This document shows, in pieces, positions 50,377-58,666 of a DNA stretch of 64,000 nt. This stretch comes from Peptococcaceae bacterium (GTDB lineage: Bacteria; Bacillota; Peptococcia; Peptococcales; Peptococcaceae), in assembly GCA_900759105.1 (NCBI GenBank), contig CAAETY010000147.1, positions 1 to 64,000 on the forward strand. Direction: 5' to 3'. Both the position numbers and the translations under genes were made by a program. Numbering within the stretch: the first letter of the stretch is position 1; each line of letters starts with the position of its first letter. The notes under the pieces are model-generated. The model was not told the origin of the DNA and made no database searches. It saw nothing but the letters and a program-made list of their open reading frames with translations.

Positions 50377-51585
50377 ATGAAAATGATAAAGAGCAAAAAA
50401 TTATTGGCTGCAACCTTGGCGTTTTCCTTGATGCTGACAAGCGCACCGGCGTTTGCTATGGAACAAGAGGCGTCGGTAGAGCCATCGACAGAAACGCAAA
50501 CACCGGACCAATCCGAGGCTCAAGCGCCGGAAGTGACCTTGACCGTTCCGGCCTACAGCGATGGTCACTACGAAATGGATGGCACAATGGTTGTTAGTGG
50601 GCTCCTGCTGGTCAATAAACAATATTCCTTACCGGCGGCGTATGCGCCAAGTCATGCCGGTGGTGCCGGTCAAAGCTCAGCCCTTTACGGCGAGGCCAAT
50701 CAAGCGTTGCAGCGCTTTTTGGCAGATTGCAATGCGCAAGGCAACAGCATGTATGTGCTCAGCGCTTACCGCAGCTATAATGTACAATCCTGGCTTTTCC
50801 AAAATTACGCAGCGATGCACGGCACCGACAAAGCCAATACATTTTCTGCACGTGCCGGTCAAAGCGAACACCAAAGCGGACTTTCTTTTGACGTGGGGGA
50901 TGCTCGTTACAGCGGACACAATTTGCAAATCAGCATTGAACAATTTCCCGGTGTGCAATGGATGATGAAGCATTGCGCCGATTATGGGTTTATCTTGCGT
51001 TTTCCTAAAGGCAAGGAAAATATTACCGGCTATCAATATGAGCCATGGCATTTCCGCTATGTGGGCGTAAAAGCGGCGCAGGAAATTAAAGCGAGTGGTT
51101 TAACCTTAGAAGAATTCATCGGTGCCGTAGGGGATCGTAAGATTGCCCTCGGTCATAGCGATAACAATATGCACATTGACGGCGAGGGTAGCAAGGTATC
51201 CAGTTATACCATCGACCAATTGAACTATTTCCGTTTGCGCGATTTGGCTACCATCTTAAAGGGTACCGACGTTGCCTTTGAAGTGGGCTACGATGCGGAA
51301 AAGAAATTGATTTCCATTACCAGCCACACCGATTATACCGATAATCCAACCTTGATTCGTTTGGATCGCAACGATATTGCCGTGCCAAACACCTTGTCTG
51401 TCATGGTGGATGGGAAAATTGTGCAGCCAAAGGCCTACACGGTAGACGGCTTTACCTATTTTAAGCTTCGTGATTTGGGTGATTTATTGGGCTTTGGCGT
51501 ATCTTGGGACAGCACGCTTCGCAGTATGGTGATTGATACCAAAGGAGCGCCACCAATTAAAAGCTTGATTGACGTAGAACAATGA
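50377..51585 (+). CDS. VanY-type D,D-carboxypeptidase with copper-amine-oxidase-N-like tail
   Basis: The start MKMIKSKKLLAATLAF has AGGAGG 7 bases upstream and begins a signal peptide. After a Thr/Pro/Glu linker comes an M15B peptidase domain (about 75-245) with the zinc set H165 (SEHQSGLSFD), D172 and H225 and the catalytic E222 (EPWHF). This trims the terminal D-Ala of peptidoglycan stem peptides outside the membrane. The C-terminal 150 residues contain two copies of a copper-amine-oxidase-N-like unit (QLNYFRLRDLATIL and GFTYFKLRDLGDLLGFGVSW), probably for wall attachment. VanY here need not mean glycopeptide resistance; no vanHAX genes are present. Confidence 0.9.
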   Translation: MKMIKSKKLLAATLAFSLMLTSAPAFAMEQEASVEPSTETQTPDQSEAQAPEVTLTVPAYSDGHYEMDGTMVVSGLLLVNKQYSLPAAYAPSHAGGAGQSSALYGEANQALQRFLADCNAQGNSMYVLSAYRSYNVQSWLFQNYAAMHGTDKANTFSARAGQSEHQSGLSFDVGDARYSGHNLQISIEQFPGVQWMMKHCADYGFILRFPKGKENITGYQYEPWHFRYVGVKAAQEIKASGLTLEEFIGAVGDRKIALGHSDNNMHIDGEGSKVSSYTIDQLNYFRLRDLATILKGTDVAFEVGYDAEKKLISITSHTDYTDNPTLIRLDRNDIAVPNTLSVMVDGKIVQPKAYTVDGFTYFKLRDLGDLLGFGVSWDSTLRSMVIDTKGAPPIKSLIDVEQ

Positions 51586-51647
51586 AGAAACGTCCACACG
51601 TTAGTGGATAAAAGCATACGATGTTTCAATAGAAAGGATGAATAGAC

Positions 51648-52226
51648 TTGTTTGAACTCGAACACATTGCACAGGAGTTGGAAACCATTTTGCAAGAAAT
51701 GGTGGAACGCCAAGCCCCTCAAGATGATGATATCCTTGTGATTGGCTGCTCAACCAGCGAAGTTATCGGCAAACGTATCGGCAAGGCAGGGAGTCCGGAG
51801 GTAGCGGCAGAGCTGTTCCCGGTATTGCGTCGCTTTGCAGCCGACCATCATTTGCACCTTGCTTTTCAATGCTGTGAACACTTAAACCGCAGTCTTGTGG
51901 TGGAACGTGAAACCATGCGCCGCTTTGGATTAACTGAAGTGAGTGCGGTGCCACACTACCATGCCGGCGGTTCAATGAGTAGCCATGCCTATCGCCATAT
52001 GACCAACCCGGTATTGGTAGAAGGGGTGCAAGCAGGCTATGGCCTTGATATCGGCGAAACCATGATTGGTATGCATATGCGCCCGGTAGCGGTACCAATG
52101 CGCTTGGCACATCGTAGCATTGGCGAAGCCCGTGCCAACCCTAGCTTCTCTCGCCCACGCTTGATTGGTGGGGTGCGTGCACGCTACACCTTAGAAGACG
52201 CCGACGCTTTCGGAAAAGAAGACTAA
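51648..52226 (+). CDS. UPF0340 (YwlG/TIGR01440) family protein
   Basis: The 192-aa protein matches the UPF0340 family: DILVIGCSTSEVIGKRIGKAGS, HLAFQCCEHLNRSLVVERETM, EVSAVPHYHAGGSMSSHAYRHM and GLDIGETMIGMHMRPVAVP. It is cytosolic and its function is not known. Translation appears to start at TTG (51648) with AAAGG 10 bases before it, as no ATG fits the conserved N terminus. It ends at a strong terminator. Confidence 0.88.
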   Translation: MFELEHIAQELETILQEMVERQAPQDDDILVIGCSTSEVIGKRIGKAGSPEVAAELFPVLRRFAADHHLHLAFQCCEHLNRSLVVERETMRRFGLTEVSAVPHYHAGGSMSSHAYRHMTNPVLVEGVQAGYGLDIGETMIGMHMRPVAVPMRLAHRSIGEARANPSFSRPRLIGGVRARYTLEDADAFGKED

Positions 52227-52230
52227 GTAA

Positions 52231-52276
52231 AATAGCCTATCCGTGCGCATATCAGCGCGGATAGGCTATTTTTTAT
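52231..52276 (+). terminator. Terminator after the UPF0340 gene
   Basis: AATAGCCTATCCG.GCGC and its complement form a stem of about 18 bp with six T following. Confidence 0.92.
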
Positions 52277-52587
52277 GGGCATGAAAAAAATGACGGCTTA
52301 GGAAGTGTTTTCTAAGCCGCCGCTTTTAAATGCAATATATGGGTGTGCCATCGGGTGGGTCCGATGGCAGTCACCCCAAAAGACTCTTGGCACAATTGAG
52401 TATGACTGCGTTTCTGTGTGTGTTGTATCTATTATAGAAAGGATGCAGTTATAGGGTCTGTGAAGGATGTGCCGAGAGAAATAGGAAAATCGGATGATAT
52501 TGACACTATTATACGGTTTTCCTATACTATATTTAGTATAACCCGTTCACCCGTGAACGAATCAAGATAAATTACGAGGATTATGCT
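52277..52587. other. Gap with strong hairpins and the MerR promoter
   Basis: After the terminator there are two more hairpins: CGGCTTAG/CTAAGCCG (52294-52319) and GGGTG-TGCCATCGG/CCGATGGCA-CACCC (52341-52376). They precede the promoter at 52500 and are not part of a recognisable gene or riboswitch. GTTCACCCGTGAAC (52550-52563) is another short dyad in the leader of the MerR gene. Confidence 0.4.
52500..52540 (+). promoter_or_regulatory. Promoter with operator-like inverted repeat upstream of the MerR gene
   Basis: TTGACA (52500-52505) and TATACT (52523-52528) have an ideal 17-base spacer. The -10 element is the left part of TATACTA-N4-TAGTATA (52523-52540), a symmetrical element suited for repression by the gene product. 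Confidence 0.65.
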
Positions 52588-53391
52588 ATGGATACCAAAA
52601 ATTTATACCAAATTTCAGAGGTCGCGCATGCTTGCAATGTGTTGCGCAGTACCATTTTGCGTATGGAAGAAAAAGGTTTGCTGCATCCGTTTTATGTATC
52701 AGCGGAAAGCGGAAGGCGGTATTACGATAACTATGATATTGCCAAGATTAATCACGTTGAGTATTTCAAGGAAATGGGCATGACGACAGAAGAAATTCGA
52801 ATGTATTACACATCAAGTGATGGAGAGCATGAAGTTTTGGCGCATTTGGAGGATAAACTTTATCTTTTGCAGCGCAGTGTCGAAGAAATGCGCTTGCGTG
52901 TGAACAGAACCGAAGACATGCTGGTGCAGTTGATTGACATGCCGACAGAATATTGCTGTGTGCAGCACAGCGAAGGCCGAACCTCACTTGATGTGAAAAA
53001 AACAGTGGATGCTTTCTGTAAATCGTGCATCAAGCGTGGGGTGGTTATTGCACGGCGGCCGATGTTTGCGGTGCTCGAGAGTGATGTGTATATAACCAGA
53101 AATTTTGGCCAAGATCTATTTCCGTTTCAGGTCTGTATTCCCGTGGTACCGGAAAAGGCACCTGACGATGCGGTGGTGTTTCCGGCGTGCAAGGCATTGT
53201 CGGTCATTTATTATGGGGATTATCGCCGAAGCAACGACGCCTGGGAAAGATTGGTACAGGAGCTCAAGGCACGTGACTTGACGCCACAGGGATGGCCGCG
53301 GTCCATCGGCTTGGTAGCAGATTATTCGGGGCGAGAGCTTAAACGCGAGCGTTGGTGTACGCGCATTGCGGTGCCGGTGAGTGAGCCTTGA
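52588..53391 (+). CDS. MerR-family transcription regulator with effector domain
   Basis: The 267-aa protein has an N-terminal MerR helix-turn-helix (YQISEVAHACNVLRSTILRMEEKGLLHPFYVSAESGRRYYDNYDIAKI), a coiled-coil dimer helix (about 85-115) and a C-terminal domain of 145 residues resembling GyrI-like ligand-binding domains of BmrR-type proteins. There is no Cys pattern for a metal-sensing MerR. It probably senses a hydrophobic or organic compound. No efflux gene is directly attached; the DUF975 gene follows after 120 bases. Probably autoregulated through the dyad over its promoter. Confidence 0.88.
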   Translation: MDTKNLYQISEVAHACNVLRSTILRMEEKGLLHPFYVSAESGRRYYDNYDIAKINHVEYFKEMGMTTEEIRMYYTSSDGEHEVLAHLEDKLYLLQRSVEEMRLRVNRTEDMLVQLIDMPTEYCCVQHSEGRTSLDVKKTVDAFCKSCIKRGVVIARRPMFAVLESDVYITRNFGQDLFPFQVCIPVVPEKAPDDAVVFPACKALSVIYYGDYRRSNDAWERLVQELKARDLTPQGWPRSIGLVADYSGRELKRERWCTRIAVPVSEP

Positions 53392-53512
53392 AAAGGACAG
53401 TGCTAAAATATATTGCGTCAATGAAGAAATTGTTGTATGTCCCACCACCTTTCTATAGTATAATGAACGAAGAAATATTACTGCATATATCATAATTTGA
53501 GGAGGAATTTAT

Positions 53513-54499
53513 ATGTCAAATTATTCGCGTAAGCTTCCACGTGCTGAACTGAAAGCGGAAGCTAAGCAAGTGTTGCGACCGAACTGGGCAACGGTTTTGC
53601 TCGTCACACTAATCTACATGATTTTCATGGGCGTGGACAGCTATACCTATTCCCGTTATATTCCGGGAACCGAAAATGTCGCATCCTATTCTGTATCCGG
53701 TGCGGCAGGCATGTATGCGAGCTATATTGGTGAAAATATTGATATTGGTCGCATGCTGATTGGTGTACTCATTGCAATTGTTTCTGCTCTTTTGATTCAA
53801 GGGGTTATGGGCTATTGCTATACGGCGTTCTTTATTCGCATGGCAGAACACAAGGGCCAAAAAATAACCTTCGGGACCTTTGTGGAAGGATTTACCGATG
53901 CGGTTAAAGCCATTTTGGCATTTATTTGGCAATATATTTGGATTGCGATTTGGGGATTAACCGCTGTTCCGGGCGTTGTTTTATTGATGATTGGCGTTTT
54001 TGGCATTGTGGTGCCACAAGAAAACAACGGTGCATTGACTGCCATGGTGATTATTGGCATATTGCTGATCATTGCTTCAGCGGTGCTAATGACCATTGTG
54101 ACCTTGCGCTACATGTTTATGTACCAAGTGATTGCTGATGGTCGTGGCAAAGTTGGCGCACGTCAATCCATGCGTTACTCCATTGCGATTGCTAAAAACA
54201 ATATTTGGGATCTCTTTGTGTTGATTCTCTCTTTCTTCCCATGGTTGCTTTTGAGTGTGTGCCTTTTCGGCTTGCCGTTCTTCTATGTCTTGCCTTATAT
54301 GGAAGCGACCTATGCAGTTAGCTACCAATGGCTCCGCGATGAAGCGTTCCGTGCCGGTCGCTTGGACCCTGCGGCGCTGGGCTATGTTGCACAAGCCACT
54401 GCACCGGCGGTTGAAGTGCCACAAGCAATGCAAACACCAATGGCGACTGAAACACCGCTTGCCAATGAAGAGGCGAGCGATATGAAGGAGGACGAATAA
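53513..54499 (+). CDS. DUF975 membrane protein
   Basis: The 328-aa protein begins SRKLPRAELKAEAKQVLRPNWATVLLVTLIY, typical of the DUF975 family, and has about six membrane helices with a cytoplasmic ADGRGKVGARQSMRYSIAIAKNN segment. The C-terminal 50 residues are a Pro/Glu/Ala-rich cytosolic tail. Function is not known. The stop overlaps the ATG of the SppA gene by one base, so the two are translationally coupled; this suggests the protein works with the membrane peptidase. Confidence 0.87.
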   Translation: MSNYSRKLPRAELKAEAKQVLRPNWATVLLVTLIYMIFMGVDSYTYSRYIPGTENVASYSVSGAAGMYASYIGENIDIGRMLIGVLIAIVSALLIQGVMGYCYTAFFIRMAEHKGQKITFGTFVEGFTDAVKAILAFIWQYIWIAIWGLTAVPGVVLLMIGVFGIVVPQENNGALTAMVIIGILLIIASAVLMTIVTLRYMFMYQVIADGRGKVGARQSMRYSIAIAKNNIWDLFVLILSFFPWLLLSVCLFGLPFFYVLPYMEATYAVSYQWLRDEAFRAGRLDPAALGYVAQATAPAVEVPQAMQTPMATETPLANEEASDMKEDE

Positions 54500-55533
54500 T
54501 GAGCGAGTCCGACAATAGTCAATACATTCGCACCGACGAAATATCTGAGGATGTGCAGCAGTCGGTTTACAATCAACCGCCCCAAAAGAAAAAGAAACGC
54601 AGCAAATGGCTGGCGTTCTTTGTTGCAATCGGTATTTTGGTGGCATGCACAGCCATTGCCTGTGGATTATTTATAGGTGATAGCGCGCACGATGGCCCGT
54701 TTTCAAGTGGCGAAAAAAATGTTGTAATGATTGACGTCAACGGTGAAATCACTGAAGAAGGCACAACCTACAATCAAAAATTTATTTTGAATCAAATCAA
54801 CGAAGCCAAAAATGACAGCGATAATGAAGCTATTTTGCTGATGTTCAATACACCGGGTGGCAGCGTTTACGAGTGTGACGAAGTACACCGTAAGCTTGTT
54901 GAATACAAAAAAGAAACCAAACGTCCGATTTACGCATATTGTGAAGGCATGTGCGCATCGGCCGGGTATTATATTGCTACCACGGCGGATACCATCTATG
55001 CCAACCGCAATAGCTTGGTTGGTTCCATCGGCGTAATCTGTGGGCAGTTTGTCGATGCAAGCGGCCTGCTCGATAAGCTCGGTGTTCATGTGACAACCGT
55101 TCACAGCGGTGCCAACAAAACCATGGGCTCCATGTATGAAGCGCCAACCGATGAACAGCTAGCCATTATGCAAGCGATTTCCGACGAAGCCTATGAGCAA
55201 TTTGTGGATGTGGTTGCTACAGGGCGTGACATGAGCGTGGAAAAGGTCAAAGCCCTCGCTGACGGCCGTGTGTATTCTGCCAAGCAAGGGAAGGCCAATG
55301 GCCTGATTGACCGGATTGGCACCATCGATGATATGGATGCTCAAATTAAGAAGAATTTGGGCGATGACGTACGCTTTTATCACGAAGTATACGAACAAAG
55401 CCCCTATGCATCCCTCTTTAACAGCTTGAAGAGCTATCTCGACACACGCGGCATGTCCGGTGAATTGGCAAGCAGCGTCAAGACCATCGAAGGCATGCGC
55501 ATCACCGAACCGATGTATCTCTATCAGCCATAA
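54499..55533 (+). CDS. sppA: Signal peptide peptidase SppA (S49)
   Basis: The 344-aa protein has a cytosolic N terminus with a Lys-rich patch, one membrane helix (about 38-60) and an outside S49 peptidase domain. The catalytic Ser154 is in MCASAGYY and the Lys207 in SGANKTMGS, with the upstream NTPGGSV oxyanion segment. It digests leftover signal peptides and membrane-protein fragments. Gram-positive SppA is half the size of the E. coli enzyme and works as an oligomer, which fits this length. It ends at a terminator before the serine T-box. Confidence 0.93.
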   Translation: MSESDNSQYIRTDEISEDVQQSVYNQPPQKKKKRSKWLAFFVAIGILVACTAIACGLFIGDSAHDGPFSSGEKNVVMIDVNGEITEEGTTYNQKFILNQINEAKNDSDNEAILLMFNTPGGSVYECDEVHRKLVEYKKETKRPIYAYCEGMCASAGYYIATTADTIYANRNSLVGSIGVICGQFVDASGLLDKLGVHVTTVHSGANKTMGSMYEAPTDEQLAIMQAISDEAYEQFVDVVATGRDMSVEKVKALADGRVYSAKQGKANGLIDRIGTIDDMDAQIKKNLGDDVRFYHEVYEQSPYASLFNSLKSYLDTRGMSGELASSVKTIEGMRITEPMYLYQP

Positions 55534-55540
55534 GTTTTTA

Positions 55541-55571
55541 CGAGCCACAGCCTTGCCTGTGGCTCTTTTTC
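55541..55571 (+). terminator. Terminator after sppA
   Basis: GAGCCACAG and CTGTGGCTC with a 6-base loop and TTTTTC. Confidence 0.9.
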
Positions 55572-55821
55572 TTGACTTTGTGTGGGCTTACGCATAAAAT
55601 AAAAGGAGCTATGAAGGGGCTTGTTGTGCCATTCTTTACAGAGAGAGCCGGTGGTCGCTGTAAACCGGTTAAAGAAGGCATGATGTTCCACCCCGGAGCG
55701 TTGGCGTAATGGCCACGGTTGGCACCGTTATCTGCTGCAAAGTGATGATGGCATATGCCGTCATAAACTGGGTGGTACCGCGGAACTTCTCCGTCCCTAT
55801 GGATATAGGGACGGTTTTTTT
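55572..55821 (+). promoter_or_regulatory. Serine T-box leader with promoter and terminator
   Basis: A promoter TTGACT-N17-TAAAAT (55572-55600) starts the leader. The AGAGAG motif and CCGGT/ACCGG pairing (about 55640-55670) are in stem I. In its 3' side the sequence GTTCCACCC contains UCC followed by A at 55687-55689, so the specifier is most likely UCC (serine). The T-box core TGGTACCGCGG is at 55773-55783, after GGG. The terminator stem CCGTCCCTAT/ATAGGGACGG and its T run span 55791-55821. Uncharged tRNA-Ser would stabilise the antiterminator and switch on the downstream SerA-like and serS genes. Confidence 0.93.
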
Positions 55822-55841
55822 ATTTTTGAGGAGGAATAGGC

Positions 55842-57356
55842 ATGAACATCCTATTAGAGGAACAGCTTTGCGACGAAGCCATGGATGCATTAAACGCTTC
55901 GGCAGCAGAGGTCGTTGTTGACCCGAGCCTTGCTGCTGTCGGCACTGCGGATGCGGTGATTTTGACCGGACGCAGTCCTGTCCCTGATGCCTTATATGAT
56001 GAAAAATCCTTGTTGCGTGTCGTTGGCTGCTTAAATGCGAACAATGCAAATTTTGATTTATCTCGTGCGACCCGCGCCGGGCGCATGGTATTGGTGCCGC
56101 ATTATGGTGAAGCCGCATCAGTGGCGGAATATGCCATGCGCGCCATGCTCGATATGGCACGTAACCGTGCAGACGGTGCCATCGAGCTCAAGGGCAAGAC
56201 CATCGGCTTTTTGGGATTTCCTCCTTTGGCCGGGGAAATTGCCCAACGTGCCAATGCCTTTGGCATGAAGGGCTTGTGCTATGACCCGGAACTCAATCGT
56301 GGTCGTGCCATGCTGCACAATGTGGAACGCACCAATTTGGTAGATCTCTTTGTGCGTAGCGATTTTGTGCTTTTGGTGCAGCCTGCAAGCGAGTGGAGCA
56401 AGGGGATGATTGGCAAGGATGAAATTCAGCTCTTGCAAAAAGGCGCCGGGTTGATTTGTCTTACCGACCCACAAATTTTCCGCTGGGATGAATTGGTCAT
56501 GGCCCTTGATTGGGAGTATCTCAGTCATTTCGCCATCGACTTGCCACAAAATCGTGCGCACTTGGCACGTGAAGTAAAAAAATACGGTGCAGTGACCGTT
56601 AGCGAAGCGGCCAATACCCGTGAAGCCCGCTTGGCCAACCAAGTGGAAATGGCACAGGATGTAGTGGCTGCCCTTCGCGGCGAACAGGTTGAAACCGCTA
56701 TCAACATCACACGTGTGCATCTTGCCAACCTGCGAGAAGGCGGCGAATGGTGTAACCTCGCCCATACCTTGGGGCTCTTTATGGGACAACGCATGAAAGG
56801 CCTTGGTGGCAAATGTATCATTACCGAAAGCGGCAATGTGCCTTGCACAGAAAGTGATGCCATAGTGGCTGCGCTATTGGAAGGCATGGCCAAGGGGCTC
56901 GGTGAAACCACCATTAACCGCATCAATGCCCTGCTTTGGGCCGAAGAAAACGGTCTCAATTTAACCATCGAAAAAAAACCGGATGCAGCGGAAAGCCGTC
57001 TGCACCTTTCGGTGGAAACCAAGGAAAGCCACTTACAGGTGGCCGGTACCCGAAGCGGTGGCCAAGCGCTTATTGTGCAGGTAGATGATTATGTGGTGCA
57101 TGCACAGCCACGCACCCATTTGTTGCTCGTACCGCACATCAATCGTCCGGGCTTGGTTGGACAGATTGGGACATTGTTGGGCGAAAAAAATGTAAACATC
57201 GCAGAAATGGTGTTGGGGCACAAGCCGCAAGACCGTACCACTGCGTTAATGTGGATCCATATCGAAGAAGCGTTGGATAAATCCATCAGCGAAGAGAGCC
57301 GCAAACTCGCCAGCGTGCTCAATATGGAATATATTCATTTACCAAATCAAGATTGA
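55842..57356 (+). CDS. Degenerate phosphoglycerate dehydrogenase-like (SerA-like) protein with ACT domain
   Basis: The 504-aa protein has the full layout of long-form SerA: catalytic/NAD domains (about 1-285), an ASB-type spacer domain (about 285-420) and a C-terminal ACT domain (428-500). The serine-binding ACT motif is intact (PHINRPGLVGQIG with H432 and N434). The enzyme part is not: the NAD loop GxGxxG reads GFLGFPPLAG (122-131), the Arg of the usual NTARGG is TDP (208-210), GRAGVGVDNID has become GCLNANNANFD (62-72), and the usual PHLGAST His segment reads SEAANT (254-259). The Glu partner is also not recognisable. I infer a serine-sensing or regulatory role, or a new activity, not normal SerA catalysis. 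Start has GAGGAGG. First gene after the T-box, 22 bases before serS. Confidence 0.85.
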   Translation: MNILLEEQLCDEAMDALNASAAEVVVDPSLAAVGTADAVILTGRSPVPDALYDEKSLLRVVGCLNANNANFDLSRATRAGRMVLVPHYGEAASVAEYAMRAMLDMARNRADGAIELKGKTIGFLGFPPLAGEIAQRANAFGMKGLCYDPELNRGRAMLHNVERTNLVDLFVRSDFVLLVQPASEWSKGMIGKDEIQLLQKGAGLICLTDPQIFRWDELVMALDWEYLSHFAIDLPQNRAHLAREVKKYGAVTVSEAANTREARLANQVEMAQDVVAALRGEQVETAINITRVHLANLREGGEWCNLAHTLGLFMGQRMKGLGGKCIITESGNVPCTESDAIVAALLEGMAKGLGETTINRINALLWAEENGLNLTIEKKPDAAESRLHLSVETKESHLQVAGTRSGGQALIVQVDDYVVHAQPRTHLLLVPHINRPGLVGQIGTLLGEKNVNIAEMVLGHKPQDRTTALMWIHIEEALDKSISEESRKLASVLNMEYIHLPNQD

Positions 57357-57378
57357 TTCTATTTAGGAGGGACTTTTA

Positions 57379-58644
57379 ATGTTAGATATTAAAGAAATGC
57401 GTCGTGACCCTGAACGTGTGGCAAAAGCTGTAGGCCGCCGTGGCAAAGAAATTGATATGAAGCCATTCCTTGAAGCCGATGAAAAGCGTCGTCAAATCAT
57501 CGCCAAGGTTGAAGAATTACAAGCACAACGCAACGCAAAGAGCAAGGAAGTTGGCCAACTCAAGCGCAACGGTGAAAATGCCGATGCCCTCATGGCAGAA
57601 GTAAGCGCCATCAAGGCAGAAATCGAAAAACTCGAAGCTTCCAAAGAAGAAGTGGATACCTTCGTAACCAACTTTGTGGCAAGCATTCCAAACATGCCAA
57701 AGGATGACATTCCGGACGGCGGCGAAGACGATTATCATGTAGAACGCACCTGGGGCACCCCACGCGAATTTGCTTTTGAACCAAAGGCACACTGGGAACT
57801 CGGTGAAGCCCTCGACATTTTGGACTTTAACCGTGCTGCCAAGGTAACCGGTAGCCGCTTTGTATTCTACAAAGGCTTGGCTGCACGCTTGGAACGTGCT
57901 GTTATCGCATTTATGATTGATATGCACACCGACAAGCACGGTTATACCGAACTCATTCCACCATACATGACCAACAGCACTTCTGACTTTGGTACTGGTC
58001 AATTGCCTAAGTTTGCAGAAGACATGTTCCACTTGGAAAACACCGACTATTACCTCATTCCAACCGCTGAAGTGCCTGTAACCAACTATCACAGAGATGA
58101 AATCCTCACCGAAAAGGACCTTCCTGTAAAATATTGCGCATTCAGCCCATGCTTCCGTTCCGAAGCAGGCTCTGCCGGTCGTGATACCCGCGGTATCATC
58201 CGTCAGCACCAATTCCACAAGGTTGAAATGGTAAAGCTCGCACATCCTGATCATTCCTGGGAAGAGCTTGAAAGCCTGACCCACGATGCAGAAGAAGTGC
58301 TTCAAGCATTGGGCCTTCCATATCGTGTGATTACCTTGGCTGCCGGGGACATCGGTTTCAGCTCTGCCAAGACCTACGACATCGAAGTATGGCTCCCAAG
58401 CTACGGCAAATACCGTGAAATTTCTTCCTGCTCCAACTTTGTAGACTTCCAAGCACGCCGTGCCAACATCCGTTTCCGTGACAACGATGGCAAAGTACGC
58501 TACGTACACACCTTAAACGGCTCCGGCTTGGCTGTTGGTCGTACCGTTTCCGCTATTATGGAAAACTACCAAAACGAAGACGGCAGCATTACCATTCCGG
58601 AAGCACTCGTTCCTTACATGCACGGGTACACTGAAATTCGCTAA
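57379..58644 (+). CDS. serS: Seryl-tRNA synthetase
   Basis: The 421-aa class II synthetase loads serine on tRNA-Ser. It has the N-terminal two-helix coiled coil (about 28-105) for the tRNA extra arm, motif 1 near FIPPYM-like ELIPPYMTNSTS, motif 2 FSPCFRSEAGSAGRDTRGIIRQHQFHKVEM and motif 3 GSGLAVGRTVSAIMENYQ. Start follows GGAGG. It is downstream of the SerA-like gene in the T-box transcript, a logical target of tRNA-Ser control. The maturase gene follows after 22 bases, so it could be co-transcribed. Confidence 0.97.
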   Translation: MLDIKEMRRDPERVAKAVGRRGKEIDMKPFLEADEKRRQIIAKVEELQAQRNAKSKEVGQLKRNGENADALMAEVSAIKAEIEKLEASKEEVDTFVTNFVASIPNMPKDDIPDGGEDDYHVERTWGTPREFAFEPKAHWELGEALDILDFNRAAKVTGSRFVFYKGLAARLERAVIAFMIDMHTDKHGYTELIPPYMTNSTSDFGTGQLPKFAEDMFHLENTDYYLIPTAEVPVTNYHRDEILTEKDLPVKYCAFSPCFRSEAGSAGRDTRGIIRQHQFHKVEMVKLAHPDHSWEELESLTHDAEEVLQALGLPYRVITLAAGDIGFSSAKTYDIEVWLPSYGKYREISSCSNFVDFQARRANIRFRDNDGKVRYVHTLNGSGLAVGRTVSAIMENYQNEDGSITIPEALVPYMHGYTEIR

Positions 58645-58666
58645 TTCGTAAGGAGTAATGGAATCA

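Noticed and set aside
50377..51585. Vancomycin resistance gene
   Set aside because: Only a VanY-type peptidase is present, with no vanH, vanA or vanX partners; such peptidases are common in cell-wall turnover.
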